From an uncultured Clostridia bacterium (GTDB taxonomy: Bacteria > Bacillota > Clostridia > TANB77 > CAG-508): 64,000 nt of DNA. The notes below the pieces were generated by a model. It ran no database searches. It had not been told where the DNA came from and saw nothing but the letters and a program-made list of their open reading frames with translations. The DNA is taken from contig CALXCA010000006.1 of NCBI GenBank assembly GCA_944386685.1, positions 1 to 64,000 on the forward strand. The letters are read 5' to 3'. A program made the translations under genes and the position numbers. How positions within the stretch are numbered: the stretch's first letter is position 1; each line of letters opens with the position of its first letter. Of the stretch, positions 54,484 through 63,600 are shown piece by piece.

Positions 54484-55200
54484 TTACATAGCTCCTTCTT
54501 TTTTTAATATTTTTTCTACCGTTTTGAAAATTATTTTTACATCCATTTTTAAATTATGATTGTTATAATATTCCATATCTAAGTCTATTCTTTCATCAAA
54601 TGTACAATCATTTCTTCCACTAACTTGCCAAAGCCCTGTTAGTCCAGGTTTACAAGTCACTATGTATTGGTAGTATCCGTTCATGTCTTCTCTTTCTTTT
54701 TCCAAATATGGACGCGGACCAACTAAACTCATTTCTCCTTTTAATACATTTATAAATTGTGGAAATTCATCTATACTTGTCTTTCTTATAAATTTTCCTA
54801 CTTTGGTTACTCTTGGGTCATCTTTTAGTTTTTTATATTGCTTAAATTCTTTTCTTGCTTCTTCGTTTTCTTCCAAATACTTTTCTAGTTTGTCATCTGC
54901 TCCAACAATCATTGAACGATATTTGTACATTTTAAATATTTTGCCATTGTGTCCAATTCTGTTTTGGGTATAAAATACTGGACCTCTATCTTTACATATT
55001 AAATTGGCTATGTAAACACATATTGTTAATGGTAATAAAGCTATTATTCCAAATATACTTGCAATAATATCTATTGTTCTTTTAAAAAATTTATCTACTT
55101 TTTTAAGAGACTTTTTTTGCTCATCATTTACAGCTTCTGGTACTAGTGAAGTTATATTATTATTTATTGCATATTCTAAGCTTCCATTCTTTATTTCCAT
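54484..55200 (-). CDS. Second phosphoglycosyl transferase
   Basis: 238 residues of the same family as its neighbour: helix at about 38-60, MYKYRSMIVGADDKLEKY, DEFPQFINVLKGEMSLVGPRP, KPGLTGLWQVSGRNDCTFDE. The QVSGR version is that of WbaP/CpsE-like enzymes, whereas the neighbour has AANGRS. So the two probably prime with different sugars, which fits two polymers in the window. It has a separate promoter and ends with KKEGAM. Confidence 0.95.
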   Translation of the reverse strand: MEIKNGSLEYAINNNITSLVPEAVNDEQKKSLKKVDKFFKRTIDIIASIFGIIALLPLTICVYIANLICKDRGPVFYTQNRIGHNGKIFKMYKYRSMIVGADDKLEKYLEENEEARKEFKQYKKLKDDPRVTKVGKFIRKTSIDEFPQFINVLKGEMSLVGPRPYLEKEREDMNGYYQYIVTCKPGLTGLWQVSGRNDCTFDERIDLDMEYYNNHNLKMDVKIIFKTVEKILKKEGAM

Positions 55201-55239
55201 TTATATTCCCCCTATATAAATTTCTCTACAACATATAAT

Positions 55240-55268
55240 ATTATATTATAAAATTAGTATAAATTCAA
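55240..55268 (-). promoter_or_regulatory. Promoter of the large polysaccharide operon
   Basis: Minus strand TTGAAT (55263-55268), 17-bp spacer, TATAAT (55240-55245). It starts the first sugar transferase. The rest of the 55201-55520 gap is AT-rich sequence with a terminator. Confidence 0.7.
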
Positions 55269-55431
55269 CATATTTTTTCATTTTATGTAAATTTTTTGAA
55301 TTTTATTTAATATTTATTTAAATTCATTTATATTCTATATTATTAAAACTATAAAGTCAATCTTATAATGCAAAAAATTGTAGTTATTTATCATTTATTT
55401 AATTACCTTTGTTAATATTTTATACAACACA

Positions 55432-55469
55432 AAAATAGTATAAATATATTTCTATATCTATACTATTTT
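55432..55469. terminator. Terminator hairpin after the first giant CAP-protein gene
   Basis: AAAATAGTATA (55432-55442), 16-nt loop, TATACTATTTT (55459-55469), 11-bp perfect AT stem. The same 38-bp sequence lies at 59610-59647 and 60541-60578. Confidence 0.75.
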
Positions 55470-55520
55470 TATTTTAAAGGTTTCTATACTACTATCAGTA
55501 TTTAATCTTTATTTAATTGT

Positions 55521-57000
55521 TTAAATTGGTTTTCTTCCTTCTTTTATTCCACAATTCATATAGTGTAAGAAGTATTGTATATTGTCATTTCCATATGCTT
55601 CTCTTAAATCTGCATAGTTTGCTTTGTATTTTTTACAATTAAATTCTTTACTTCCTGCTCTTCCCTCTTTTGCTCCATATTCTACAAAGTGTTTTAACGC
55701 TTCTGTATAATCTTTTCCATATGCTTCTTTCAAGTCTGCATTATTTTCTAAATACCATTTTGCATTAAAATATATTGACCCTTGTCTTCCCTCTTTTATT
55801 CCATATTCTATAAAATGATTATATGCTTTTGTATAGTCATTTCCATATGCTTCTTTTAAGTCTTTATTATTTTCTAAATACCATTTTGCATCAAATACTA
55901 ATGATGCTTTTCTTCCATCTCTTATTCCATATTCTATCCAGTGATTTTTTGTCTTGGTTGGGTCTTTTTTATACAATTCTCTTATGTCTCCATTTGCACT
56001 TAAATATACTTCTTCATTATATAAATATTCTTCTAGTTCTGATAATTTTCTTACTTCTTTTGTTGTTCCATTTCTTCCTTCTGCTTTTCCATAACTTATA
56101 TAGTGTTTATAATATTCTTTATAGTTCGTTCCATATGCTTCTCTTAAATCTGTATAATTTTCTCTATATTGTTTTACATTAAATTCCGCACTTGCTCTTC
56201 TTCCCTCTTTTAGTCCATAATTTACAAATTGTTCTAGTGCTTTTGAGTAATTTTCTCCATATGTTTCTTTTATATCTGTGTTATTTTCTACATACCATTT
56301 TGGATTAAAGTACATTGAACCTTGTCTTCCCTCATATATTCCTACTGTTATAAAATGTTCATATGCTTTTACATAATCTTCTCCATATGCTTTCTTTAAA
56401 TCTGCATATTTATTTAGATAATATTTTGCATCAAATACTACTGATGCTATTCTTCCCTCTCTTTTTCCATCTGTTTCCCAATGGCTCTTTAATGCTCCTT
56501 CGTCATTTCCAAAGGCTCTTTTCAAATCTTTATTATCTTCTAATGTTGTATATAAGTCATAATCTAATAAATATGGTTTTATATCTATTGGTGTTAAATC
56601 TAATATATTTGTCGCTTTTCTTCCCTCTTGTCTTCCATATTCCATATAATGTTTCATTAATTTATATGATGAAAAGTCTTTTAAATCTGTATAATTTTTA
56701 TAATATTTTCCATAATATTCATTTGAACTTGCTCTTAATTCTGCATAGCCTGTTGTTATAAAATGATTATATGCTGCTTTATAATCTAATCCAAATGCAT
56801 TCATTATATCTTTATTATTATATACATAATATTTAGGGCTAAATACTGCTGATCCTTGTCTTCCTTCACTTATTCCTGTTGTTAACCAGTGATTTTTAAG
56901 TGCTGTTTCATTATATCCATATACTGCTTTTATATCTGGATAACTGTCTGCATAAAATTTATAGTCAAATATTAAATCTGCTACATCTTGTGCACTTGGT
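55521..57000 (-). repeat. Segment duplicated at 60632-62110
   Basis: The C-terminal repeat-domain coding region and about 80 bp of 3' flank are almost identical to 60632-62110 and its flank; sampled stretches such as 55861-55920 match without a difference. The two genes diverge toward their 5' ends. Fits recent tandem duplication, or gene conversion of the 3' half. Confidence 0.85.
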
Positions 57001-59351
57001 ACTTCTGACTTCATATCAAAAAAGTTTACTGTATATTTATATGTTACATTATTTAAATTTTCGTCTTGTACATTATAAATTTCTACTTGTAATTCTGTAC
57101 CTGCAGGTATTTCATAATCATAAATATCATTATTTATTTCTTTTCTTAATTCTAATGGTATTTTAAAGTTCAAAACTGGGTATCCAGATTCAGTTGATAA
57201 ATCATCTGCTTGATATCTCTTTCCTTTATATATAAAATCAACCTTTACTTCTCCAACAGCTGTACCTGTAAAATATACAGACCAGTATTCTGATAGTTTA
57301 AATTGAGTATTTGGAAAATATCCTGCTGATGGAAATGCATAAAATTGTGAACTAGTTACATCTTTTGTATCATCATAATATACTGATACTGTAGAATATT
57401 CTTCACATTGTCCAAAACTTGTTGCAGTTGCTTTTGGGTCTAACATACTTTGCCTATGCCCTGTTGCACTAAATAAACCTATATTGTTAATTTCACTTAC
57501 AAAACCATCTATGGCTTGATATAATGTCATATCCCCTTTTGATACATTTCCTGAATATGTATCTCCCTCTTCATATTTTGCACTACATCCATCATATGCT
57601 TCTTTATAAAATTCTTCGTCCATATCACTAGGTTTTGTAGGTGTATGACTCATAGTCTCATTAGCTTTACTTATTACTGCTCCTTTTTGATTTCTATCTA
57701 ATTTACTATTATTTACTCCTATCTCATCTACCCCTACTAGCCATCTATAATAATTTAGTCTGTTTATTGTATCTGTTACAACACCATCTTGTAAACTTCC
57801 TGCTTTATATGGACTTTTCCAACTTGGTGTTGTTTTATATATTGATTTATTATAATCATATTTAGGTAATGTTTCTTTATATTTTGTAATTATGTCATCT
57901 ACTGTATGTTTTGTTGTACTATCATTTGTTAAAACAATGTCTTTTGTTGTATTAATTTCACAATCATTTAAATTTATTTGTTCAATATAATATCTTGTTT
58001 TACAATATACATCAAATCTTAAAAGAATTAAATTGTTATCTATATATGAAAGATTATATAAATCTTCGTATTGTTCTAAATCTGTTTTGATATATTGATT
58101 ATATTGTAATGTCTTTTTATTTATTAAATAGATATTATTATTTGAACCTAAAACATATATTATATCTCCATTTTGACAAACATTAGGATAATATGGCGTA
58201 TATACTATGTCTAAGACTGTTGATTGAACATCTACTAAAATTTCTCTATCACATTGTATAACAGAATCTACGTCATAGTAAAATCTTGCCATTTGACCAT
58301 ATTGGTTTATTGCATAATTTCCTTCATTATCTAAAAAATGCCATATTGGATTTTCTTGATTATTATATACAGTAAATTGATCTTGAACAACAAATTTACC
58401 ATTGTCTAATTTTTGCATTCCCTCATATTCGCTAAATGCTTTTGTATTTTCTGGATTTGTTAGAAACATTACCTGAAAAAATAATATTTTATCATTTGGA
58501 CTTACTGATTTTAAATATATAAAAAGTCCATTATTTGAACCACTTGGTTCTTTATTATATATTTCTTTTCCTGTTTTATCAAAAACTTTTATTCCATCTG
58601 AATTGTATACAAAATACACCCTTTGTTGACTGTCAACTGTGAATGATGTGTAAAACTTAATTATTAAATTAAAATTATATTTTTGTTTTAAGACTATTTC
58701 ATCTGTTTTTAAATCTATTCCTAATATGTAACATGTATCATGTACTGTATTTTTTTCTTCTTGAAATTTGTAATCTGTTACATATAATACATAAAGAGTA
58801 TTATTATTAACATTTGTTGTTACAACACGAGCATTTTCACTTCTTGCATCATATATCATTGTATTTTCATTATTTCTAATATTGTGTTTATATATTTCAA
58901 AATATGATTCTGTTTCATCTTTAGATGTAATATATCTTGTTGATGTATCTATAAAATATTCATTTCCATTATATGATGCCCCTCTAACAAATGAAGCTGA
59001 ACCATCTACTGGACTTTCATATTCAATTTTCCCATTTGTTGCTAATACTGCTTTCTGTGATTTATTATTATTTTCTTCTTCTTTTTTTAATATTTCTTCT
59101 CTGTATTTTTGTATTCTTGTTTGCTCTTCTTTGTCATTTAGCAGTTCATCTAGAGTATATGCTGTATTCTCTTTATTTGAAGAATTGTTTTGCTCATTCA
59201 AGTTATCTGGTTCTTGTTTTTTTCCTTTTACTATTGAAATTTTGTTTTCTATAGTTTCTCCATTTTGTGCAAATACTTTATTTGTTTTTACCTCGACCAA
59301 AGTTATTAATACTATAAGCATAATAATTATATTGATAACTTTCCTTTTCAT
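55521..59351 (-). CDS. Giant secreted CAP-domain protein with eleven EGR repeats
   Basis: 1276 residues. Signal peptide (residues 1-28, ending NKVFA), a low-complexity link, then a beta-rich propeller-like region at about 100-480. A CAP/SCP domain follows at about 535-660 (NQKGAVISKANETMSHTPTK, SATGHRQSMLDPKATATSFG with the CAP signature HRQSML). A beta domain spans about 660-790. From about 795 to the end there are eleven ~41-residue repeats of pattern F(D/N)-K-YY-NN-DLKEAYG-DY-A--HF--YG--EGR--S. No wall-anchor motif is visible. Own consensus promoter. Near-identical C-terminus to the paralogue at 60632. Role unknown, presumably surface binding. Confidence 0.9.
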   Translation of the reverse strand: MKRKVINIIIMLIVLITLVEVKTNKVFAQNGETIENKISIVKGKKQEPDNLNEQNNSSNKENTAYTLDELLNDKEEQTRIQKYREEILKKEEENNNKSQKAVLATNGKIEYESPVDGSASFVRGASYNGNEYFIDTSTRYITSKDETESYFEIYKHNIRNNENTMIYDARSENARVVTTNVNNNTLYVLYVTDYKFQEEKNTVHDTCYILGIDLKTDEIVLKQKYNFNLIIKFYTSFTVDSQQRVYFVYNSDGIKVFDKTGKEIYNKEPSGSNNGLFIYLKSVSPNDKILFFQVMFLTNPENTKAFSEYEGMQKLDNGKFVVQDQFTVYNNQENPIWHFLDNEGNYAINQYGQMARFYYDVDSVIQCDREILVDVQSTVLDIVYTPYYPNVCQNGDIIYVLGSNNNIYLINKKTLQYNQYIKTDLEQYEDLYNLSYIDNNLILLRFDVYCKTRYYIEQINLNDCEINTTKDIVLTNDSTTKHTVDDIITKYKETLPKYDYNKSIYKTTPSWKSPYKAGSLQDGVVTDTINRLNYYRWLVGVDEIGVNNSKLDRNQKGAVISKANETMSHTPTKPSDMDEEFYKEAYDGCSAKYEEGDTYSGNVSKGDMTLYQAIDGFVSEINNIGLFSATGHRQSMLDPKATATSFGQCEEYSTVSVYYDDTKDVTSSQFYAFPSAGYFPNTQFKLSEYWSVYFTGTAVGEVKVDFIYKGKRYQADDLSTESGYPVLNFKIPLELRKEINNDIYDYEIPAGTELQVEIYNVQDENLNNVTYKYTVNFFDMKSEVPSAQDVADLIFDYKFYADSYPDIKAVYGYNETALKNHWLTTGISEGRQGSAVFSPKYYVYNNKDIMNAFGLDYKAAYNHFITTGYAELRASSNEYYGKYYKNYTDLKDFSSYKLMKHYMEYGRQEGRKATNILDLTPIDIKPYLLDYDLYTTLEDNKDLKRAFGNDEGALKSHWETDGKREGRIASVVFDAKYYLNKYADLKKAYGEDYVKAYEHFITVGIYEGRQGSMYFNPKWYVENNTDIKETYGENYSKALEQFVNYGLKEGRRASAEFNVKQYRENYTDLREAYGTNYKEYYKHYISYGKAEGRNGTTKEVRKLSELEEYLYNEEVYLSANGDIRELYKKDPTKTKNHWIEYGIRDGRKASLVFDAKWYLENNKDLKEAYGNDYTKAYNHFIEYGIKEGRQGSIYFNAKWYLENNADLKEAYGKDYTEALKHFVEYGAKEGRAGSKEFNCKKYKANYADLREAYGNDNIQYFLHYMNCGIKEGRKPI

Positions 59352-59427
59352 TTATACATTTCCCCTTTCTTTTAATTTTGAAGTCTTTTTAATTTTTTAT
59401 GATTTGAAATTTTTAGAAAAATTTAGG

Positions 59428-59457
59428 ACAATTAGGAAAGTATCACTTTCCTATTGT
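59428..59457. other. Hairpin in the 5' leader of the CAP-protein gene
   Basis: ACAATTAGGAAAG (59428-59440), loop TATCA, CTTTCCTATTGT (59446-59457). It is downstream of the promoter, so it lies in the mRNA leader. Nearly the same stem occurs at 6229-6263. Confidence 0.7.
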
Positions 59458-59500
59458 ATAAAAAAATTCTTATCGACTTCTACTAAAAATTTATAACATT

Positions 59501-59529
59501 ATTATATTTCTGTTTTACATTTTTGTCAA
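59501..59529 (-). promoter_or_regulatory. Consensus promoter of the first giant CAP-protein gene
   Basis: Minus strand TTGACA (59524-59529), 17-bp spacer, TATAAT (59501-59506), a perfect sigma-A promoter. The leader to the ATG is about 140 nt with one hairpin. Confidence 0.85.
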
Positions 59530-59609
59530 TTTATTAAATTACAATGTTATAGTATTAGATTTTAAACATTTTAATTGTATAAAACAATAGTTGTATTACT
59601 TTTTAACAA

Positions 59610-59647
59610 AAAATAGTATAAATATATTTCTATATCTATACTATTTT
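59610..59647. terminator. Terminator hairpin overlapping the PIN toxin stop codon
   Basis: Same 38-bp hairpin as at 55432-55469 and 60541-60578, with arms at 59610-59620 and 59637-59647. The gene's TAA (59646-59648) falls within it. Confidence 0.75.
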
Positions 59648-60044
59648 AATATCTTTCACAAAATTCAGCAGGTGTCATAATTTCTGGCTTATCTATGTCA
59701 ATACTTTCGAAATCTTTATCTCCTGTTATTAATATATCAACATTAGATATTATAGCAGAATATAAAATAGGAATATCTTTTATATCTCTTAAATTAAAAA
59801 GATCTTTTTCAAATATTGTATTTGGTACATATTCTAATTCATAAGGTATTTTGAATAAAAATTCTTCCATATCTTTTTTTCTGTTAGGAAATTTTCTTTC
59901 TATAACTTCTTGTAATTCTTGAATAATATAAGAATTTAATATTAACTTATGTTTCTCACATATATTTATAAGCATTGTCTTTAACTTTTGACTATTAAAT
60001 ATTACTATTGATATCAATATATTAGTATCTAGCATTATTCTCAT
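59646..60044 (-). CDS. PIN-domain toxin
   Basis: Type II toxin of the PIN_3/COG1569-type family, a metal-dependent RNase (VapC-like). 132 residues: MRIMLDTNILISIV (acidic residue D6), SYIIQELQEVIERKF near 40-55, and DIPILYSAIISNVDILITGDKDF near 97-120 with further acidic ligands. It begins one base after the antitoxin stop, so they are cotranscribed. GGAGAA within the antitoxin gene is a distant ribosome site. Placed between two tandem giant surface-protein genes. Confidence 0.9.
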   Translation of the reverse strand: MRIMLDTNILISIVIFNSQKLKTMLINICEKHKLILNSYIIQELQEVIERKFPNRKKDMEEFLFKIPYELEYVPNTIFEKDLFNLRDIKDIPILYSAIISNVDILITGDKDFESIDIDKPEIMTPAEFCERY

Positions 60045-60045
60045 A

Positions 60046-60303
60046 TTATTTATTTTTCTTCTCCTTTCTTATTTCTTTAATCATCTCTGCAACATCTTCT
60101 TCATTTTTTAGTCCAAGTCTTTCTGCCTCTCCCTCAAAAGCTTTTCTTGCTTTATCAATTGCTAAAGAAATTGGATTTATTATTATATAATTTCCATCTT
60201 TTTCTATAAATGCTACTTTATCTCCATCTTTTAGTTTAAGTTCCTTTCTTATTGATATTGGTAATGTTATTTGTCCTTTAGAAGTTATTTTGGCTAATTC
60301 CAT
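60046..60303 (-). CDS. SpoVT/AbrB-type antitoxin
   Basis: 85 residues: swapped-hairpin AbrB domain at about 3-45 (ITSKGQITLPISIRKELKL, DGDKVAFIEKDG), then a charged helix (EGEAERLGLKNEEDVAEMIK) for toxin binding. Typical of MazE/VapB-like antitoxins, which neutralise the toxin and repress their own promoter. AAAGGATG precedes the ATG. Confidence 0.93.
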   Translation of the reverse strand: MELAKITSKGQITLPISIRKELKLKDGDKVAFIEKDGNYIIINPISLAIDKARKAFEGEAERLGLKNEEDVAEMIKEIRKEKKNK

Positions 60304-60334
60304 AAAATCACATCCTTTTCTTTTTATAATATAT

Positions 60335-60348
60335 TTATAAATTTATAA
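60335..60348. promoter_or_regulatory. Palindrome upstream of the toxin-antitoxin operon
   Basis: TTATAAATTTATAA is a 14-bp perfect palindrome about 30 bp upstream of the antitoxin start. It is a candidate operator for AbrB-type autorepression. AT-richness weakens the case. The rest of the 60304-60631 gap is AT-rich and holds the terminator of the next gene. Confidence 0.4.
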
Positions 60349-60540
60349 TAAAACCTTATATACTTTCTTTTTTATTATCTTTGTTATATCATAAGATATT
60401 CATTGTTTTCCTTACTTATATTATATTCTATTTTTTTTTATTTATCAATATAATTTACTAAAAAATTTTGTATTATTAGCATTTTTCCTGAAATATAGCA
60501 ATTAATTTTTATTATAGAATTTTATTTTTTTATTGGATAA

Positions 60541-60578
60541 AAAATAGTATAAATATATTTCTATATCTATACTATTTT
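60541..60578. terminator. Terminator hairpin after the second giant CAP-protein gene
   Basis: AAAATAGTATA (60541-60551) and TATACTATTTT (60568-60578); same hairpin as at 55432 and 59610. Confidence 0.75.
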
Positions 60579-60631
60579 TATTTTAAAGCTTTCTATACTA
60601 ACTATCAGCATTTGATCTTTATTTTAATTGT

Positions 60632-63600
60632 TTAAATTGGTTTTCTTCCTTCTTTTATTCCGCAATTCATATAGTGCAAGAAGTATTGTATATTGTCATT
60701 TCCATATGCTTCTCTTAAGTCTGCATAATTTGCTTTGTATTTTTTGCAATTAAATTCTTTACTTCCTGCTCTTCCTTCTTTTGCTCCATATTCTACAAAG
60801 TGTTTTAATGCTTTTGTATAATCTTTTCCATATACTTCTTTCAAGTCTGCATTATTTTCTAAATACCATTTTGCATTAAAGTATATTGACCCTTGTCTTC
60901 CCTCTTTTATTCCATATTCTATAAAATGATTATATGCTTTTGTATAGTCATTTCCATATGCTTCTTTTAAGTCTTTATTATTTTCTAAATACCATTTTGC
61001 ATCAAATACTAATGATGCTTTTCTTCCATCTCTTATTCCATATTCTATCCAGTGATTTTTTGTCTTGGTTGGGTCTTTTTTATACAATTCTCTTATGTCT
61101 CCATTTGCACTTAAATATACTTCTTCATTATATAAATATTCTTCTAGTTCTGATAATTTTCTTACTTCTTTTGTTGTTCCATTTCTTCCTTCTGCTTTTC
61201 CATAACTTATATAGTGTTTATAATATTCTTTATAGTTCGTTCCATATGCTTCTCTTAAATCTGTATAATTTTCTCTATATTGTTTTACATTAAATTCCGC
61301 ACTTGCTCTTCTTCCCTCTTTTAGTCCATAATTTACAAATTGTTCTAGTGCTTTTGAGTAATTTTCTCCATATGTTTCTTTTATATCTGTGTTATTTTCT
61401 ACATACCATTTTGGATTAAAGTACATTGAACCTTGTCTTCCCTCATATATTCCTACTGTTATAAAATGTTCATATGCTTTTACATAGTCTTCCCCATATG
61501 ATTTCTTTAAATCTGCATATTTATTTAAATAATATTTTGCATCAAATACCACTGATGCTATTCTCCCCTCTCTTTTTCCATCTGTTTCCCAATGGTTCTT
61601 TAATGCTCCTTGGTCGTTTCCAAAAGCTCTTTTCAAATCTTTATTATCTTCTAATGTTGTATATAAATCATAATCTAATAAATATGGTTTTATATCTATT
61701 GGTGTTAAATCTAATATATTTGTTGCTTTTCTTCCCTCTTGTCTTCCATATTCCATATAATGTTTCATTAATTTATATGATGAAAAATCTTTTAAATCTG
61801 TATAATTTTTATAATATTTTCCATAATATTCATTTGAGCTTGCTCTTAATTCTGCATAACCTGTTGTTATAAAATGGTTATATGCTGCTTTATAGTCTAA
61901 TCCAAATGCATTCATTATATCTTTGTTATTATATACATAATATTTAGGGCTAAATACTGCTGATCCTTGTCTTCCTTCACTTATTCCTGTCGTTAACCAA
62001 TGATTTTTAAGTGCTGTTTCATTATATCCATATACTGCTTTTATATCTGGATAACTATCTGCATAAAATTTATAGTCAAATATTAAATCTGCTACATCTT
62101 GTGCATTTGGTACTTCTGACTTCATATCAAAAAAGTTTACTGTATATTTATATGTTACATTATTTAAATTTTCGTCTTTTAGTCCAATAACTTCTACTTG
62201 AATTTCTGTCCCTCCTGGTATGTTATCATATTCACTTCCTAAAAGAGCTTGCAATTCATCTGGCATTCTAAAACTTAATGCTGGATATCCACTTTCAAAC
62301 AATAAACCTATTCCAGCATATGTTTTCCCTTTATATGTAAAATTAACTCTTGCTGTTCCAGAAACTGCTCCTGTAAGGTATATTGACCAATATTCACTTA
62401 CTGCCATTTCTGTATTTGGAAAATATCCAGCTGATGGAAATGCATAAAATTGTGAACTAGTTACATCTTTTGCATCATCATAATATACTGATACTGTAGA
62501 ATATTCTTCACATTGCCCAAAACTTATTGCAGTTGCTTTTGGATCTAACATACTTTGTCTATGTCCTGTTGCACTTCCTAATGTTACATTATACAAGTCA
62601 CTTACAAATCCTTCGATTGCTTGATATGGTCTCCAGTCTCCATAAGATACATTTCCTGAGTATGTATCTCCCTCTTCATATTTCGCATTACATCCATCAT
62701 ATGCTTCTTCATAAAATGCATCATCCATATCACTTGGTTGAGTTGGATAGTGGCTTATTGTTTCATTTGCTTTGCTTATTACTGCTCCTTTTTGGTTTCT
62801 GTCTAATTTACTAGTATTTACACCTATTTCGTTTACTCCTACTAACCATCTATAATAATTTAGTCTGTTTATTGTATCTGTTACAACGCCATCTTGTAAA
62901 CTTCCCGCTTTATATGGATTTTTCCAGCTTGGTGTTGTTTTGTATATTGATTTATTATAATCATATTTTGGTGATGTTTGTTTATATTTTGCCACTATAT
63001 CTGATATTGTTCGTGATGTTGTTTTATTTTCTGAAATTACAATGTCTTTAATTGTTGTTACATTACTGCTATCATTTAATTTGTATTGATATATTTTTCC
63101 TTCTTTTAATACAAATATACTTTGTTCATAATAACTAATACTACGTATTTGTACATAAACATCTACACCTGTAGCAATATATTTTGTATATTTTAATGTA
63201 TTTTTATCTACAAAAAATATATTTCCTCCAGCTCCTAAAATATAAACTGTATCTCCATTTTGACATACATTAGGATGATATGGTGTTCCTGGTCCAACAT
63301 AATAACCATAATCATCTGCTGTTGATGCTAAATCTAACACTATTTCTCTATCTACTCCCATAGCAGTATTTGTTACATTATAATTAAATTTTGCAATTCT
63401 ACCATATTGGTCAACTGCATAGTTTCCTTGTTCATCTATAAAATACCATACTGGATTTTGAGACAAATTACTTGGATATGTTCTTCCATATACTGTCCAC
63501 TCATCTTTATATACAAATACACCATTATTTAATTTTTGCATTCCTTCATATATTGTTTGTGCATATGCATATGGTTCCCATGAACGATACATAACTTCAA

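Noticed and set aside
55823-57166. Leucine/histidine-rich plus-strand frames opposite the EGR repeats (also at 60934-61872)
   Set aside because: Periodic antisense translation of the repeat domain, repeated identically in both copies.
58882-59496. Plus-strand frame of about 204 codons opposite the CAP-protein signal region
   Set aside because: Antisense frame crossing the gene's own promoter leader; no support as a gene.
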